From Pirellula sp. (GTDB taxonomy: Bacteria > Planctomycetota > Planctomycetia > Pirellulales > Pirellulaceae): a DNA stretch of 64,000 nt. Both the position numbers and the translations under genes were made by a program. The notes under the pieces are model-generated. The model saw only the letters and a program-made list of their open reading frames with translations. It was not told the DNA's origin and searched no databases. Where the stretch lies: assembly GCA_021300015.1 (NCBI GenBank), contig JAJTFB010000015.1, forward strand, positions 1 to 64,000. The letters run 5' to 3'. Below, piece by piece: positions 9,134-17,935 of this stretch (positions are counted from its first letter, which is position 1; each line of letters begins with the position of its first letter).

Positions 9134-11497
9134 TCAGCTCGGCTTGGTGTCGAGCCACGTGACCAGGGCTGGCAGCAGGCACAAGTTCCCTAGCAGTCCG
9201 CCGAGCATGGTCCAGGCCGCTAGGCTTCCGAACGCCACCGTCGGCAGGAAATCACTTACCGCCATCGAACCGAATCCGATCACCAGGGCCATCGTCGCCA
9301 TCAGGACGGCCATCCCAGTCTCGCTTTGTGAGCTTGCCAAGGCTTGTTCGAGACTGTTGCCCGCGGCGCGTTCCTGCCGATATCGGAACAGATAGTGCAA
9401 CGAGGAGTCGACCCCTAGGCCCATCGACACGGCGGCGATCATCGCAGCCCCGAGGTTCATTCGGACCCCCAGGGTTCCGAGGATTCCTAAGACAACCAAA
9501 CTCGGCAGGACGGCTGGTACCAAGGCCACGAGCGCGAACTTGATCGACCTCAAAGCGATCGTCATGGCGATTCCGATCCCGAGTGCTGCGGCGAGAAACG
9601 ATTTCCACTGGTCGGCCACGACATGCTCGACGAGTTTGGTCAAGAGAACGTAATAGCCTGCAACAGCCGTGTCCTCGGTGCGCACAGAACCCAGTCCCTC
9701 GCGGTGCTTTTGGACCACCTGCCTTACCCTTGCGATCAATTCGGTCTTTTGTTCCGACTCACTTCGCTCGCGTGAACGGAGCATCAATCGCAGCGCACGC
9801 GGACGATCGCCGTCGATCGATCCTCGCTGCGGTGGGCTCAACAAAGTCCCGAAGAAACTACCCATCGATTGCTGCATCCCGAGCAATCGAGCTTCGAGCG
9901 GTATCATCCTCAGGACCGCTGCGGTTCTCGCGACACGATCGGTATCGGCCAAACTCAGTGCGCTCGTGAGCTTCAGCGGCTCGGCCCCAGGCTCCTGGGA
10001 CGGGACTTCGATCGCTAGGAGTTCTTTTTCCAAGGCCAGGACACGGTCGAAGTATTCCTCGGTCATGGGCATCGGTGCCGGGATCATCACATCCCAGACC
10101 CCAGCCCCACCCAACTCGGTTTCCACGGCGCGATACGCTTGGGCGATCGGCGAGTTGCTTTGGAAGTTCTTTAAGAAATCGGTTTCGACTTTCAACCGAC
10201 TCGAGCCCAGGGATCCAAAGAGCAAGAGCAAGGCCGCTGCAGCGATCACCAAGAACCGCTGACGCGTCACGGTGTTGAGGATTTGGCGCAAGGCCACCTG
10301 GATGCCCGCTTCGCCAGGCACCGTGCCGAGCGCATAGCTGGAATGCTTACCTAAACCCATCCAACCTAATCCTAGCCCACCTAATCCTAACCAACCGAGG
10401 GGCAGCAACGCCAGAGTGGGGACCAAGGTAAAGATCCCCAGTAGGACGATCCCACATGCGATGGCCATCATACTGCCGTAGTCTTGGACCGGCCCGACGC
10501 GCGAGAGGGCCAACGAAGCAAACCCGATCGCGTCGGTCACCACGGCCCAAACGATCGGTTGCCATAATCGGGTCATCGATGCCTCCAGAGCGATTCTGGC
10601 GCGAAGCGACGGATCGCTGACATGGGCATTCGATGCATATTCCTTTTGGTAGCCGAACATCCAATGCAGTGCGGTCGCCACGCCGACGACCATGACGATC
10701 GAGGAGAGCATCGAGGAGACCATGGTCAGTTCCCAGTTGAGCAAGACCAGGACAGCACGGGTCAATATCAGCGACCATTGAACCACGACCACGACGATCA
10801 AAGCCCAGCGGATCGAACGAAAGCCCACGAGCATGAGCAAGGACAGACTGACCGTCGAGTAGATCCCCAAGCGGTTCCCATCGCGTTCGATCTCACGGAA
10901 GCCTTCGTCGACCATCGCGACATGCCCGACGAGCAACCCGCCCGGGGCACTTTGAGCCAATTGACGCAGTGATACCAGGGGTGTTGACGAATCGTCGTTG
11001 GGAGCATCCGAGGGCACAAGCTGCACGCCGATAGCAACAAGGTCGCTCTGGGCTGCATGGGTTTGGCCGGTAAACAACTCTCGGTACCTCGAAGCAAGGG
11101 TGTTGTTCGAGTCGACCAACGGCCGCTTGGATGGCGCTCCGGTGAGGGCACCAAGAAATCCAGTCGGCCCGCGCAGCGTCGTGAGCATCTCGTCGACCCG
11201 CGAAAGGTCCAGCGCGTAGGAGACTCCAGGGATCCCCTCGATTTTTTTACGCCACTGCATGGCCCGATCGATCCCCGAACCATCGCTCGACCATAGCTCT
11301 GGATCTCGGTACGCGAAGACCAGGAACTGGGAGACCCCGAAGCGTTCTTCGATCCGCTCAAACTCGAGCCGATCGGGATCGTCTGCGGGGAACATCCGCT
11401 CCAACGAGCGATCGAGCGATAGTCGCTCGGAGATAGGCCAAGCGACGGCCAGCATCAGCGAAGCGATTGCGAACCAAAGCCATCGGTATCGAATCAT
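9134..11497 (-). CDS. MMPL/RND-superfamily exporter
   Basis: A 787-residue integral membrane protein with the duplicated RND architecture: one TM helix at the N-terminus (RYRWLWFAIASLMLAVAW), a periplasmic domain, a block of about five helices (from IYSTVSLSLLMLVGF), a second lone helix (FLVIAAAALLLLFGSL), a second periplasmic domain and a final helix block (from SFLAAALGIGIAMTIAL to the C-terminus). The motif MGLGVDSSLHYLFRYR in the last block fits the sterol-sensing/MMPL group. The cargo is unknown, probably lipid-like. The start is ATG 11497, just before the first helix, 70 bp downstream of the HAD gene, so it probably belongs to the same transcript. Confidence 0.8.
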   Translation of the reverse strand: MIRYRWLWFAIASLMLAVAWPISERLSLDRSLERMFPADDPDRLEFERIEERFGVSQFLVFAYRDPELWSSDGSGIDRAMQWRKKIEGIPGVSYALDLSRVDEMLTTLRGPTGFLGALTGAPSKRPLVDSNNTLASRYRELFTGQTHAAQSDLVAIGVQLVPSDAPNDDSSTPLVSLRQLAQSAPGGLLVGHVAMVDEGFREIERDGNRLGIYSTVSLSLLMLVGFRSIRWALIVVVVVQWSLILTRAVLVLLNWELTMVSSMLSSIVMVVGVATALHWMFGYQKEYASNAHVSDPSLRARIALEASMTRLWQPIVWAVVTDAIGFASLALSRVGPVQDYGSMMAIACGIVLLGIFTLVPTLALLPLGWLGLGGLGLGWMGLGKHSSYALGTVPGEAGIQVALRQILNTVTRQRFLVIAAAALLLLFGSLGSSRLKVETDFLKNFQSNSPIAQAYRAVETELGGAGVWDVMIPAPMPMTEEYFDRVLALEKELLAIEVPSQEPGAEPLKLTSALSLADTDRVARTAAVLRMIPLEARLLGMQQSMGSFFGTLLSPPQRGSIDGDRPRALRLMLRSRERSESEQKTELIARVRQVVQKHREGLGSVRTEDTAVAGYYVLLTKLVEHVVADQWKSFLAAALGIGIAMTIALRSIKFALVALVPAVLPSLVVLGILGTLGVRMNLGAAMIAAVSMGLGVDSSLHYLFRYRQERAAGNSLEQALASSQSETGMAVLMATMALVIGFGSMAVSDFLPTVAFGSLAAWTMLGGLLGNLCLLPALVTWLDTKPS

Positions 11498-11567
11498 CGG
11501 ATTGCCAGCATCGGTGGAGACCAAGTGGGGTGAAACGGCACGGGCAAAACACGAATCTAGTAAAATC

Positions 11568-12176
11568 CTAATCTGGGGCAATGCGCTTGGATTCGAAGTA
11601 GTCTCTCACATCGAGCCAATCCATCCGAGCCCTTTTGGCCGCTTGGATCCCAAGTTCGGCGTCTTCGAAGACCAAGCATTTCTCTGGCACGACCCCCAAT
11701 CGCCGGGCGCTTTCCAGAAAGACATCCGGGTCGGGTTTGTGCTTGACGGTGTCCTCGGCGCAAACGATCGTATCGAACCAGTCGAGAATGCCGACATGGC
11801 GCAGTTGCTTTTCGATGCCAAATCGACTTCCGCCACTTGCGACGGCGATGGGTTTGAGTCCTCGTACTTTTTGAGCGACCTCGATGATGATGTGGATCGG
11901 TTCGAGCAGGTGCATGAGCTCGAAAAAGGCCTCTTCTTTCCGTTTGGCCGTCGCGTGCGCGTCGACGAGTATCTGCTGCTCATGGGCGAGCATCTCGATG
12001 ATGCGATGGGTCGGAATTCCGCCCATGGCGTAGAATCGATCTTCGGGGAATTCGATCCCGATCTCTTTCATGGTTCGATTCCAAGCCAAAAAGTGGATCG
12101 GCATCGAATCGACCAGAGTCCCGTCGCAATCGAAGATGATCGCCTCGGCCGCTTGCACTCTATCCCAGGGAATCAT
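11568..12176 (-). CDS. HAD-family hydrolase, beta-phosphoglucomutase-like
   Basis: A 202-residue cytosolic HAD phosphatase. Motif I is FDCDGTLVDS with Asp16 as the expected nucleophile and Asp18 as acid/base; motif II is ASGGS; the motif III/IV area reads HKPDPD followed by FEDAELGIQAA. The small helical cap after motif I is typical of the beta-phosphoglucomutase/GPP subgroup acting on sugar phosphates. The start overlaps the stop of the upstream protease gene by 4 bp (ATGA). The exact substrate cannot be read from the sequence. Confidence 0.85.
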   Translation of the reverse strand: MIPWDRVQAAEAIIFDCDGTLVDSMPIHFLAWNRTMKEIGIEFPEDRFYAMGGIPTHRIIEMLAHEQQILVDAHATAKRKEEAFFELMHLLEPIHIIIEVAQKVRGLKPIAVASGGSRFGIEKQLRHVGILDWFDTIVCAEDTVKHKPDPDVFLESARRLGVVPEKCLVFEDAELGIQAAKRARMDWLDVRDYFESKRIAPD

Positions 12177-13357
12177 TCGCCGGATCCTAATGTCACGGGT
12201 ATCGAAAGAACCTTGCCGGCTCGTAGGATTGTCAGCCGGACGACTTCGCCGGCTCGCTTGGTTTCGATGACGCTGAGTAGATCGTCAGCTTGTTTCACTT
12301 TGGTTTCGTCGATGGCGATGATCAAATCGGCTTGGCTATGGTCGACGGTTTCTTGTTCGATCATGCCCAAGACCGATCGGGTTTTGCGTCGTTGGATGCT
12401 CGAGCCCAGAAGGCCTGATTTTTCAGCGGGTCCACCTGGGGTCATATTGACGATCAGCAATCCATTTTCGGTTTCGAAGACTTGGAGGATACCGATCGTC
12501 GGTCTGGCGACGCGACCGGTGCTGATCAATTGGGGAACGACTCGGCTCATGGTATTGACCGGGATGGCAAATCCGATGCCGGCGTTGTCGCCGCTGCGGG
12601 TTGCGATGGCGGTATTCATGCCGATGAGTTCACCGCGAGCATTGAGCAAGGGTCCGCCGGAGTTGCCTTGATTCAGCGCCGCGTCGATTTGGATGACCGA
12701 TCGGATCGTACGGCGGGTCCTCGAGGTGATCTGTCGGTTCAGGCTCGAGATGATGCCGGTGCTCATCGTCCGTTCGAATCCGAATGGATTGCCGATGGCG
12801 ATGATGTGCTGGCCGACTCGCAATTGACTCGATTCGCCCCATCGGATCGGCAAGAGCATCTCGGCCGGTGCCGCGATGCGCAAAACGGCGATGTCGTTAT
12901 CGGGGTCTTGGCCGATAAGCTCTGCGGCGAAGGATTCGCCGTTGAACAACGTCACGTTGATGTTTCTGGCTCCCTCGATGACGTGAAAGTTCGTCAGGAT
13001 ATGGCCTTGCTGATCGATGATCGATCCGCTCCCATTGCCCTCGATTTCGGCGGCGAGCAAAAAGGCCTCGGGTCGGACGCTTCGTGTCGAAATATTGACC
13101 ACCGAGCGATTGACCGCTTCGTAGACATTCACATGAATGGCTTCCTCAGGTGTACTGGCGATAAACCCATCGGCCATTCGGACCGCATTCGGGGTCGCCA
13201 AGGGCTGAGGGAACTGCGTCGCAGGGGCGGGTTGGACGGCAGGATTTTGCGGTGCGGCTAGGGCCGAGGTGGCCTCGAAGCGGGCGTGAAAAAACCAGCC
13301 GAGCGACAACCCGATGGCTAGTACGGATCCGAAAGCAAAGGCTCGACGAATCATCAT
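12173..13357 (-). CDS. HtrA/Deg-like S1C serine protease with one PDZ domain
   Basis: A 394-residue periplasmic or membrane-anchored protease. Residues 5-22 form a signal or anchor helix. The trypsin-like domain carries the complete triad: His125 (TNFHV), Asp155 (DPDNDIAVLR) and Ser233 (QGNSGGPL). A PDZ-like domain follows (about 285-390), with a GPAEKSGL carboxylate-binding turn and an insert rich in charged residues before DLIIAID. Only one PDZ is present, as in DegS-type proteins. It would degrade or sense misfolded envelope proteins. It leads a run of overlapping genes (protease, HAD, RND). ATG 13357 is used; it is preceded by another ATG-like frame start only in shadow frames. Confidence 0.88.
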   Translation of the reverse strand: MMIRRAFAFGSVLAIGLSLGWFFHARFEATSALAAPQNPAVQPAPATQFPQPLATPNAVRMADGFIASTPEEAIHVNVYEAVNRSVVNISTRSVRPEAFLLAAEIEGNGSGSIIDQQGHILTNFHVIEGARNINVTLFNGESFAAELIGQDPDNDIAVLRIAAPAEMLLPIRWGESSQLRVGQHIIAIGNPFGFERTMSTGIISSLNRQITSRTRRTIRSVIQIDAALNQGNSGGPLLNARGELIGMNTAIATRSGDNAGIGFAIPVNTMSRVVPQLISTGRVARPTIGILQVFETENGLLIVNMTPGGPAEKSGLLGSSIQRRKTRSVLGMIEQETVDHSQADLIIAIDETKVKQADDLLSVIETKRAGEVVRLTILRAGKVLSIPVTLGSGE

Positions 13358-13381
13358 TGCGTTCCTGATAGGTGAATCGGT

Positions 13382-14482
13382 TCAGCGAAGTTGGACCAAA
13401 GGAGGGGACGCCGCCAGGGAGCTACGGTAGGCATGCTTGGCAGCAAGCACGACGCGAGCCGCATCGAGTTGGTTCATGCAATTGGCATGTCGCAAATGGC
13501 AATCGTAAGAGCCGCAGGGCTGGCAGGCCAAGCCCATGGTCAGAATAGTCTCCGGAATGTTGTAGCTGCGTGTAAGCCCCGGATCGATCGATCCGAACAA
13601 CGAGACGACCGGTTTGTTCATCGCCACAGCGATATGCCTTGGCCCCGAATCGGTCGAAACGACCAACCGTGATCGAGCGATGAGGGCTTTGCTCAATCCC
13701 AGGGGAAGCTCGTCGAATCGGCCCATGCTCTTGACCCGAGGGTGATCGCACAACGCCTCGATCGCGTTGGCATTCTGACGCTCAGCCGGCCCGCAATGGA
13801 CGACGACCGAAAGGTCCAGATCATCGGCAAGGGCCACGGCCGCCGCCGCGGCTTGCTCGATCGGCCAACGCTTCGTCGGGGCCGTGGCAGCCCCGGTATT
13901 GATCACGAGCAACGGGAGCTGGCTCGAAAGACCGATCGATTCCAAACATCGATTCGCAATCGCCTCGTCGCGAGGCAATAGGCCAAGCTCCGTGTGGCGA
14001 TCGACCGCTCGGCAGCCGACGGATTGCACCAATCGCAGGTAGTTGTCGATGCAAGGATCCTTGCGCGCATCGGCGGTGCCACTGCGGACCGAAACTCGAT
14101 CGCTCAATAGCCAGGAGCGATAGTCGCGTGCGTATCCGATACGGCGTCGAATGCCAGCCAGGGCACCGATCAATGCCGTCGAGAGACTGTTCGTCAGGTA
14201 GAGAATCGCATCGAAGCGTTCTTTGCGGAGGGCTCGGACCAACCCTCGCCGATTCAAAACCAAAGGCACCCCAGAGCTGCTTGCAGAAGGGGGCTTTGCG
14301 CGGGGCTTGTAGCACAGGGTGGTGTCGGCCCAAGGGAGACCTTCGAGGACCGCCAGGGGACCGGGTCGAGCCACCCAGCAGATTTGTGTCGGTTCAGGAA
14401 GCTCAGTGCGCAAAGCGCGCAGGGCTGGGGTAGCCATGCAAGCATCCCCGACCCAATTTGGAAGCATCACCGCGAGTTTCAT
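13382..14482 (-). CDS. Glycosyltransferase family 9, heptosyltransferase II-like
   Basis: A 366-residue ADP-heptose:LPS heptosyltransferase-type protein. It shows the family landmarks: N-terminal LPNWVGDACMATPAL, an ARxGxxA-like sugar loop (VINTGAATAPTKRWP), and a C-terminal nucleotide site with STDSGPRHIAVAMNKPVVSLFGSIDP. The C-terminal CQPCGSYDCHLRHANC is a cysteine cluster also common in this subfamily. It would add heptose to the LPS inner core at the cytoplasmic face, which agrees with a lipopolysaccharide-bearing outer membrane. The start is ATG 14482 (MKLAV); the frame extends 13 codons further upstream without a better start. Confidence 0.85.
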   Translation of the reverse strand: MKLAVMLPNWVGDACMATPALRALRTELPEPTQICWVARPGPLAVLEGLPWADTTLCYKPRAKPPSASSSGVPLVLNRRGLVRALRKERFDAILYLTNSLSTALIGALAGIRRRIGYARDYRSWLLSDRVSVRSGTADARKDPCIDNYLRLVQSVGCRAVDRHTELGLLPRDEAIANRCLESIGLSSQLPLLVINTGAATAPTKRWPIEQAAAAAVALADDLDLSVVVHCGPAERQNANAIEALCDHPRVKSMGRFDELPLGLSKALIARSRLVVSTDSGPRHIAVAMNKPVVSLFGSIDPGLTRSYNIPETILTMGLACQPCGSYDCHLRHANCMNQLDAARVVLAAKHAYRSSLAASPPLVQLR

Positions 14483-14712
14483 AATGCGGGCTTTGTACAA
14501 AATGCGCAATCTCCGCGTCAAGCTGGCTTCTATCGATGCGGTAATCCCGACGGTATTCCCTAAGGTAACTCTTACGTGCGCGGCAGCCTCGTTGTCCGGA
14601 AAAAGCTGTGCATCCGGAAAATCTTACCAAATCCGAACAGTCGGCCTTATCGATACCCCTGGGGCCAGTCGATTGGACCCATAAGTATTTTCCTCGAACC
14701 GACAGGTACCTC

Positions 14713-17643
14713 ATGGACGGCGTACAACGAAACCGAAACCGGCTCAAATCCCTGATCCGAAATGCTTGCATTTCGGCTATGGTGGTTTCATGGATTCCAG
14801 CAGCGATGACCGGTTGCAATCGGGCTCACTATCGGACCAACGCGGACGAGGAGGTCCGAAATCTCATCGAGGAGAAGGTCTGCGACTCGGCGATGCCATC
14901 GATACCGGATATCCAGGTAGACCGAGCTTCGCGGATGTTCGATCCGTTCAACCCCGATCGTCCCCCGATGCCCGAGGACGATGGAGTGGCGCATCAGTAC
15001 ATGCGATTGGTCAATGGTAAGAAGCATTATCCGTTGTGGGACGTCAACGGTCGGACCAACACGTCGGAGAATCCGGTGTGGTGGCAGTATTTGCCGCTCG
15101 ACGAGCGGGGAGTTTTGGTGCTCGATGCCGATACGGCTGTTCGTGTTGCGACGTTGCACAATACGAATTACCAAGCGGAGATCGAGACGCTGTATCTGTC
15201 CGCCTTGGATGTGAGCACCGAGCGTTTCCTTTTGAGCAATCAGTTGTTTGCTGGATACGGATCGATTTACACGGCTGGTCGAACTTCGGGTGACGGAATC
15301 GCCAGCAATTCGAGTTCGACGTTTTCCAACAGTACCTTTTCTCGCGGTCCGCGAGGGCTGGCTCTGCGTCGTCAGTTCACGACAGGGGCCGATTTGATCA
15401 TAGGCTTTGCCAACACGCTGACTTGGCAATTGTCGGGTCCGGATTCGCAGGCGGCCAATTCGTTGATCGATTTCAGTTTCGTCCAACCCCTTCTTCGAGG
15501 TGCAGGTCGGGATGTGGTCATGGAGCGATTGACGCTTGCAGAACGGACGTTGCTTTACAATGTGCGGGCCTTTGAGCGGTATCGCACCGGATTTTACACC
15601 ACGGTGACCGTTGGGCGGCAGGCTGAGGCAGGTCCGACGCGACGTGGGGGATTGTTCGGTGGAGCGGGTTTGCAAGGTTTTACTGGCCTTGGGGGTGGAT
15701 TTGGAACCGTTGGGAACGTCCAGAACAATGCGGGTGGAGCGGGCTTCGGTGGCGGGGGTGCGGTCCCGCAGGTCGGCGGCTTTTTGGGTCTGGTTCAAAA
15801 CCAGTTGCAGATCCGAAACGCGGAGGAGAACGTCGCTCGGCTTCGAGACAATTTGGCTCGCTTTGAAGACACACTGCGCGAGCAGATGACGATCATTCCG
15901 CCGACCCAAGACACGATTCCCAGCCAGCAGCTTCAGGTGGCCCAAGCGCGCCAGGCGTTGATCTCGGCACAGGCGAGTTTGTTGCAGCAAAAATTCAACT
16001 ACGAGCAAACCCTCGATAACTTCAAGAGCACTCTAGGACTTCCGCCTTACGTGTGCATCGAGGTCAAGGATCCGATACTCGATCAATTCAACTTGATCAG
16101 CAGTGAGCTCAAAGAGCGTCGCAACAAGGTCGCGGATCTTCGAGATGAAATTGGAAACGACAACACCAAACTGCTCGAGCAAAGTCCCGTTGAAACCGAT
16201 CCTGCCACCGGCAAGAAGGAGCGGTCGCTGGCCAGGGGAAGCGAAACGACTCAGGCCATCGAGAGGATCGATCGGCAGGCGCAAACGCTTGAGGATGTCC
16301 GAAAGACACTCCTTTCGAAAGACTTTCCGCTGGTCCGCCAGGACATCGACAAACTCAAACAGGTTTTGCCGCAACGCATCGAGGAACTCAAGCGTTTGCG
16401 CAAGGTCTACGAGGAGGAACGCTCGATGATCTGCAACCTGCTTCCTATCGAAACCCTCGACGCGGCCTTGATCGACTCGACCGAGCTGGAAACGCTGACC
16501 GAGAAGTTGAGCAAGGATGTCGATACCCTAGAGCAACGCTTTTTGAATCGGTCCAAACGAATCGAGAAGCTTCAGGACGATGCCAAAAAATCGTTGGCGA
16601 GCACTGGTCCTGGGGGCAAAGAGCAGTTCAAGAGCCTTCGCGATGAAGTGATTCTACCAAGCCAGTCTCTACTGGCCGAGTTCGCCGAGGATGTGCTCGC
16701 ACTTCAGGTCCTCCAAGCCCGAGCGAGGGTCGAAAGCGTGAATTTGCCAGAGGTCGATTTGCAGCCTGAAGAAGCCGTCCAGATTGCCCGACAGCAGCGA
16801 TTGGATTGGATGAATGCTCGCGCGCAATTGGTGGACTCATGGCGATCGATCGAGGTCGTGGCCGACAACCTCGAGAGCTCCTTGGACGTGGTATTCACTG
16901 GTGATGTGCAGGAAAACAACGACAATCCGTTGTCGCTTCGTAGGCGAACCGGTCGCTTGCGAGCCGGTTTCCAATGGGACACGGCCTTGACCCGTATGAA
17001 CGAACGCAACCAGTACCGACAAGTGCTTATCGAGTGGCAGCAAGCCAAACGGAACTACTACCGATTCGAAGACGGCATCTGGCAAACCCTTCGATCGCAA
17101 CTTCGTAATATTCGCTACAATCAATACAACTTTGAATTGCAGCGCTATGCGGTTCGGATCGCAGCCCAACAGATCACGATCAATGAGGATCTGCGTCAGA
17201 TCCGAGAGAGTTTGAATCAAGCCTCTGGGCCGACGGCCGCTCGGGATAGCATCTCGGCGTTGCAGGATTTGCTCAACGCCCAGAATACCTTTCTGGGGGT
17301 ATGGGTTTTCTACGAAGCCCAACGACGGAACCTGGATCAAGATCTAGGAACGATCCGCGTCGATGCCGAGAACATCTGGGTCGATCCGGGTCCGATCACC
17401 TCGGAGATCTATGGGTTCGATGGACAGGGGACTTATTGCCCTCCTTGCGAGCCGCAATTCGGTCAACCCGACCTGCGAGAACAGGCCCCGTTTGAGCCGG
17501 GCCAGTTTCAACCGGGCCAGTTTGAACCCGAGAGCATCCAGCCGATGATCGAACCGCCCGTCGAGGTCGTCACCCCGGCTGGGTACCAGATTCGCCCGGT
17601 ACCCAGAAAGGACGCGACCCTTCAGGAATATGTCAAGCCATGA
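14713..17643 (+). CDS. TolC-like outer membrane efflux lipoprotein, very long
   Basis: A 976-residue protein with a lipobox (AAMTGC, Cys35) and the helical TolC pattern: VAQARQALISAQASLLQQKFNYEQTLDNFKSTLGLPP in the first half and QYRQVLIEWQQAKRNYYRFED in the second, ending with LLNAQNTFLGVWVFYEAQRRNL. Typical TolC-family lipoproteins are about 450-500 residues, so this is about twice as long. The extra length includes a Gly-rich stretch around 330-395 and a long coiled-coil block (about residues 465-680: LKERRNKVADLRDEI, LEQRFLNRSKRIEKLQDD). The C-terminal tail has repeated FEPGQF/FQPGQF units. No inner-membrane pump or adaptor gene is adjacent. ATG 14713 was chosen just ahead of the signal region. 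Confidence 0.75.
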   Translation: MDGVQRNRNRLKSLIRNACISAMVVSWIPAAMTGCNRAHYRTNADEEVRNLIEEKVCDSAMPSIPDIQVDRASRMFDPFNPDRPPMPEDDGVAHQYMRLVNGKKHYPLWDVNGRTNTSENPVWWQYLPLDERGVLVLDADTAVRVATLHNTNYQAEIETLYLSALDVSTERFLLSNQLFAGYGSIYTAGRTSGDGIASNSSSTFSNSTFSRGPRGLALRRQFTTGADLIIGFANTLTWQLSGPDSQAANSLIDFSFVQPLLRGAGRDVVMERLTLAERTLLYNVRAFERYRTGFYTTVTVGRQAEAGPTRRGGLFGGAGLQGFTGLGGGFGTVGNVQNNAGGAGFGGGGAVPQVGGFLGLVQNQLQIRNAEENVARLRDNLARFEDTLREQMTIIPPTQDTIPSQQLQVAQARQALISAQASLLQQKFNYEQTLDNFKSTLGLPPYVCIEVKDPILDQFNLISSELKERRNKVADLRDEIGNDNTKLLEQSPVETDPATGKKERSLARGSETTQAIERIDRQAQTLEDVRKTLLSKDFPLVRQDIDKLKQVLPQRIEELKRLRKVYEEERSMICNLLPIETLDAALIDSTELETLTEKLSKDVDTLEQRFLNRSKRIEKLQDDAKKSLASTGPGGKEQFKSLRDEVILPSQSLLAEFAEDVLALQVLQARARVESVNLPEVDLQPEEAVQIARQQRLDWMNARAQLVDSWRSIEVVADNLESSLDVVFTGDVQENNDNPLSLRRRTGRLRAGFQWDTALTRMNERNQYRQVLIEWQQAKRNYYRFEDGIWQTLRSQLRNIRYNQYNFELQRYAVRIAAQQITINEDLRQIRESLNQASGPTAARDSISALQDLLNAQNTFLGVWVFYEAQRRNLDQDLGTIRVDAENIWVDPGPITSEIYGFDGQGTYCPPCEPQFGQPDLREQAPFEPGQFQPGQFEPESIQPMIEPPVEVVTPAGYQIRPVPRKDATLQEYVKP

Positions 17644-17693
17644 TGCTAGTAACCACCGTGCTCATCGATATCGGTGGCGACTTCGGTGCACTA

Positions 17694-17933
17694 CTTTGTT
17701 CGTTCTCTTCTCGTACTCGTACTCAGTCCGCCGTGGCGGACGGTACTCGTACTCGAACCTATCTAGGGTAGCAATTCGGCTCATTGGTCTGCAAGTTACC
17801 GCAAACGGCATCGATCAACGATCGGCATCGCCGCAGTTCAAACAGCCATCGAGTACGAGTACCGTTTCACTGAGTACGAGTACCGTTTCACTGAGTACGG
17901 GGAAATCAGATGCGATGCACGATCGCATGATGC
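17694..17933. repeat. GTACTC-rich dispersed repeat, copy A (with insert)
   Basis: Rich in GAGTAC/GTACTC hexamers. The segment 17818-17933 and the segment 17694-17727 both match the reverse complement of 53109-53249: TTTGTTCGT...TCTCGTACTCGTACTCAG, then CATCGCCGCAGTTCAAACAGCC, then GAGTACGAGTACCGTTTCACT (here twice), then GAAATCAGATGCGATGCACGAT. In this copy about 95 bp are inserted between CTCAG and CATCGCC. It sits between the convergent ends of the TolC-like and SulP genes and reaches the SulP stop codon, so it may supply the transcript ends of both. Otherwise this gap holds no gene. Confidence 0.75.
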
Positions 17934-17935
17934 TT

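Noticed and set aside
11259-12671. 470-codon open frame on the plus strand
   Set aside because: It runs antisense to the exporter, HAD and HtrA genes, all of which have complete catalytic or structural motifs; the antisense product has no recognisable domain and arises from codon bias.
14788-16008. 406-codon open frame on the minus strand
   Set aside because: Antisense to the TolC-like gene; low-complexity, Arg-rich product.
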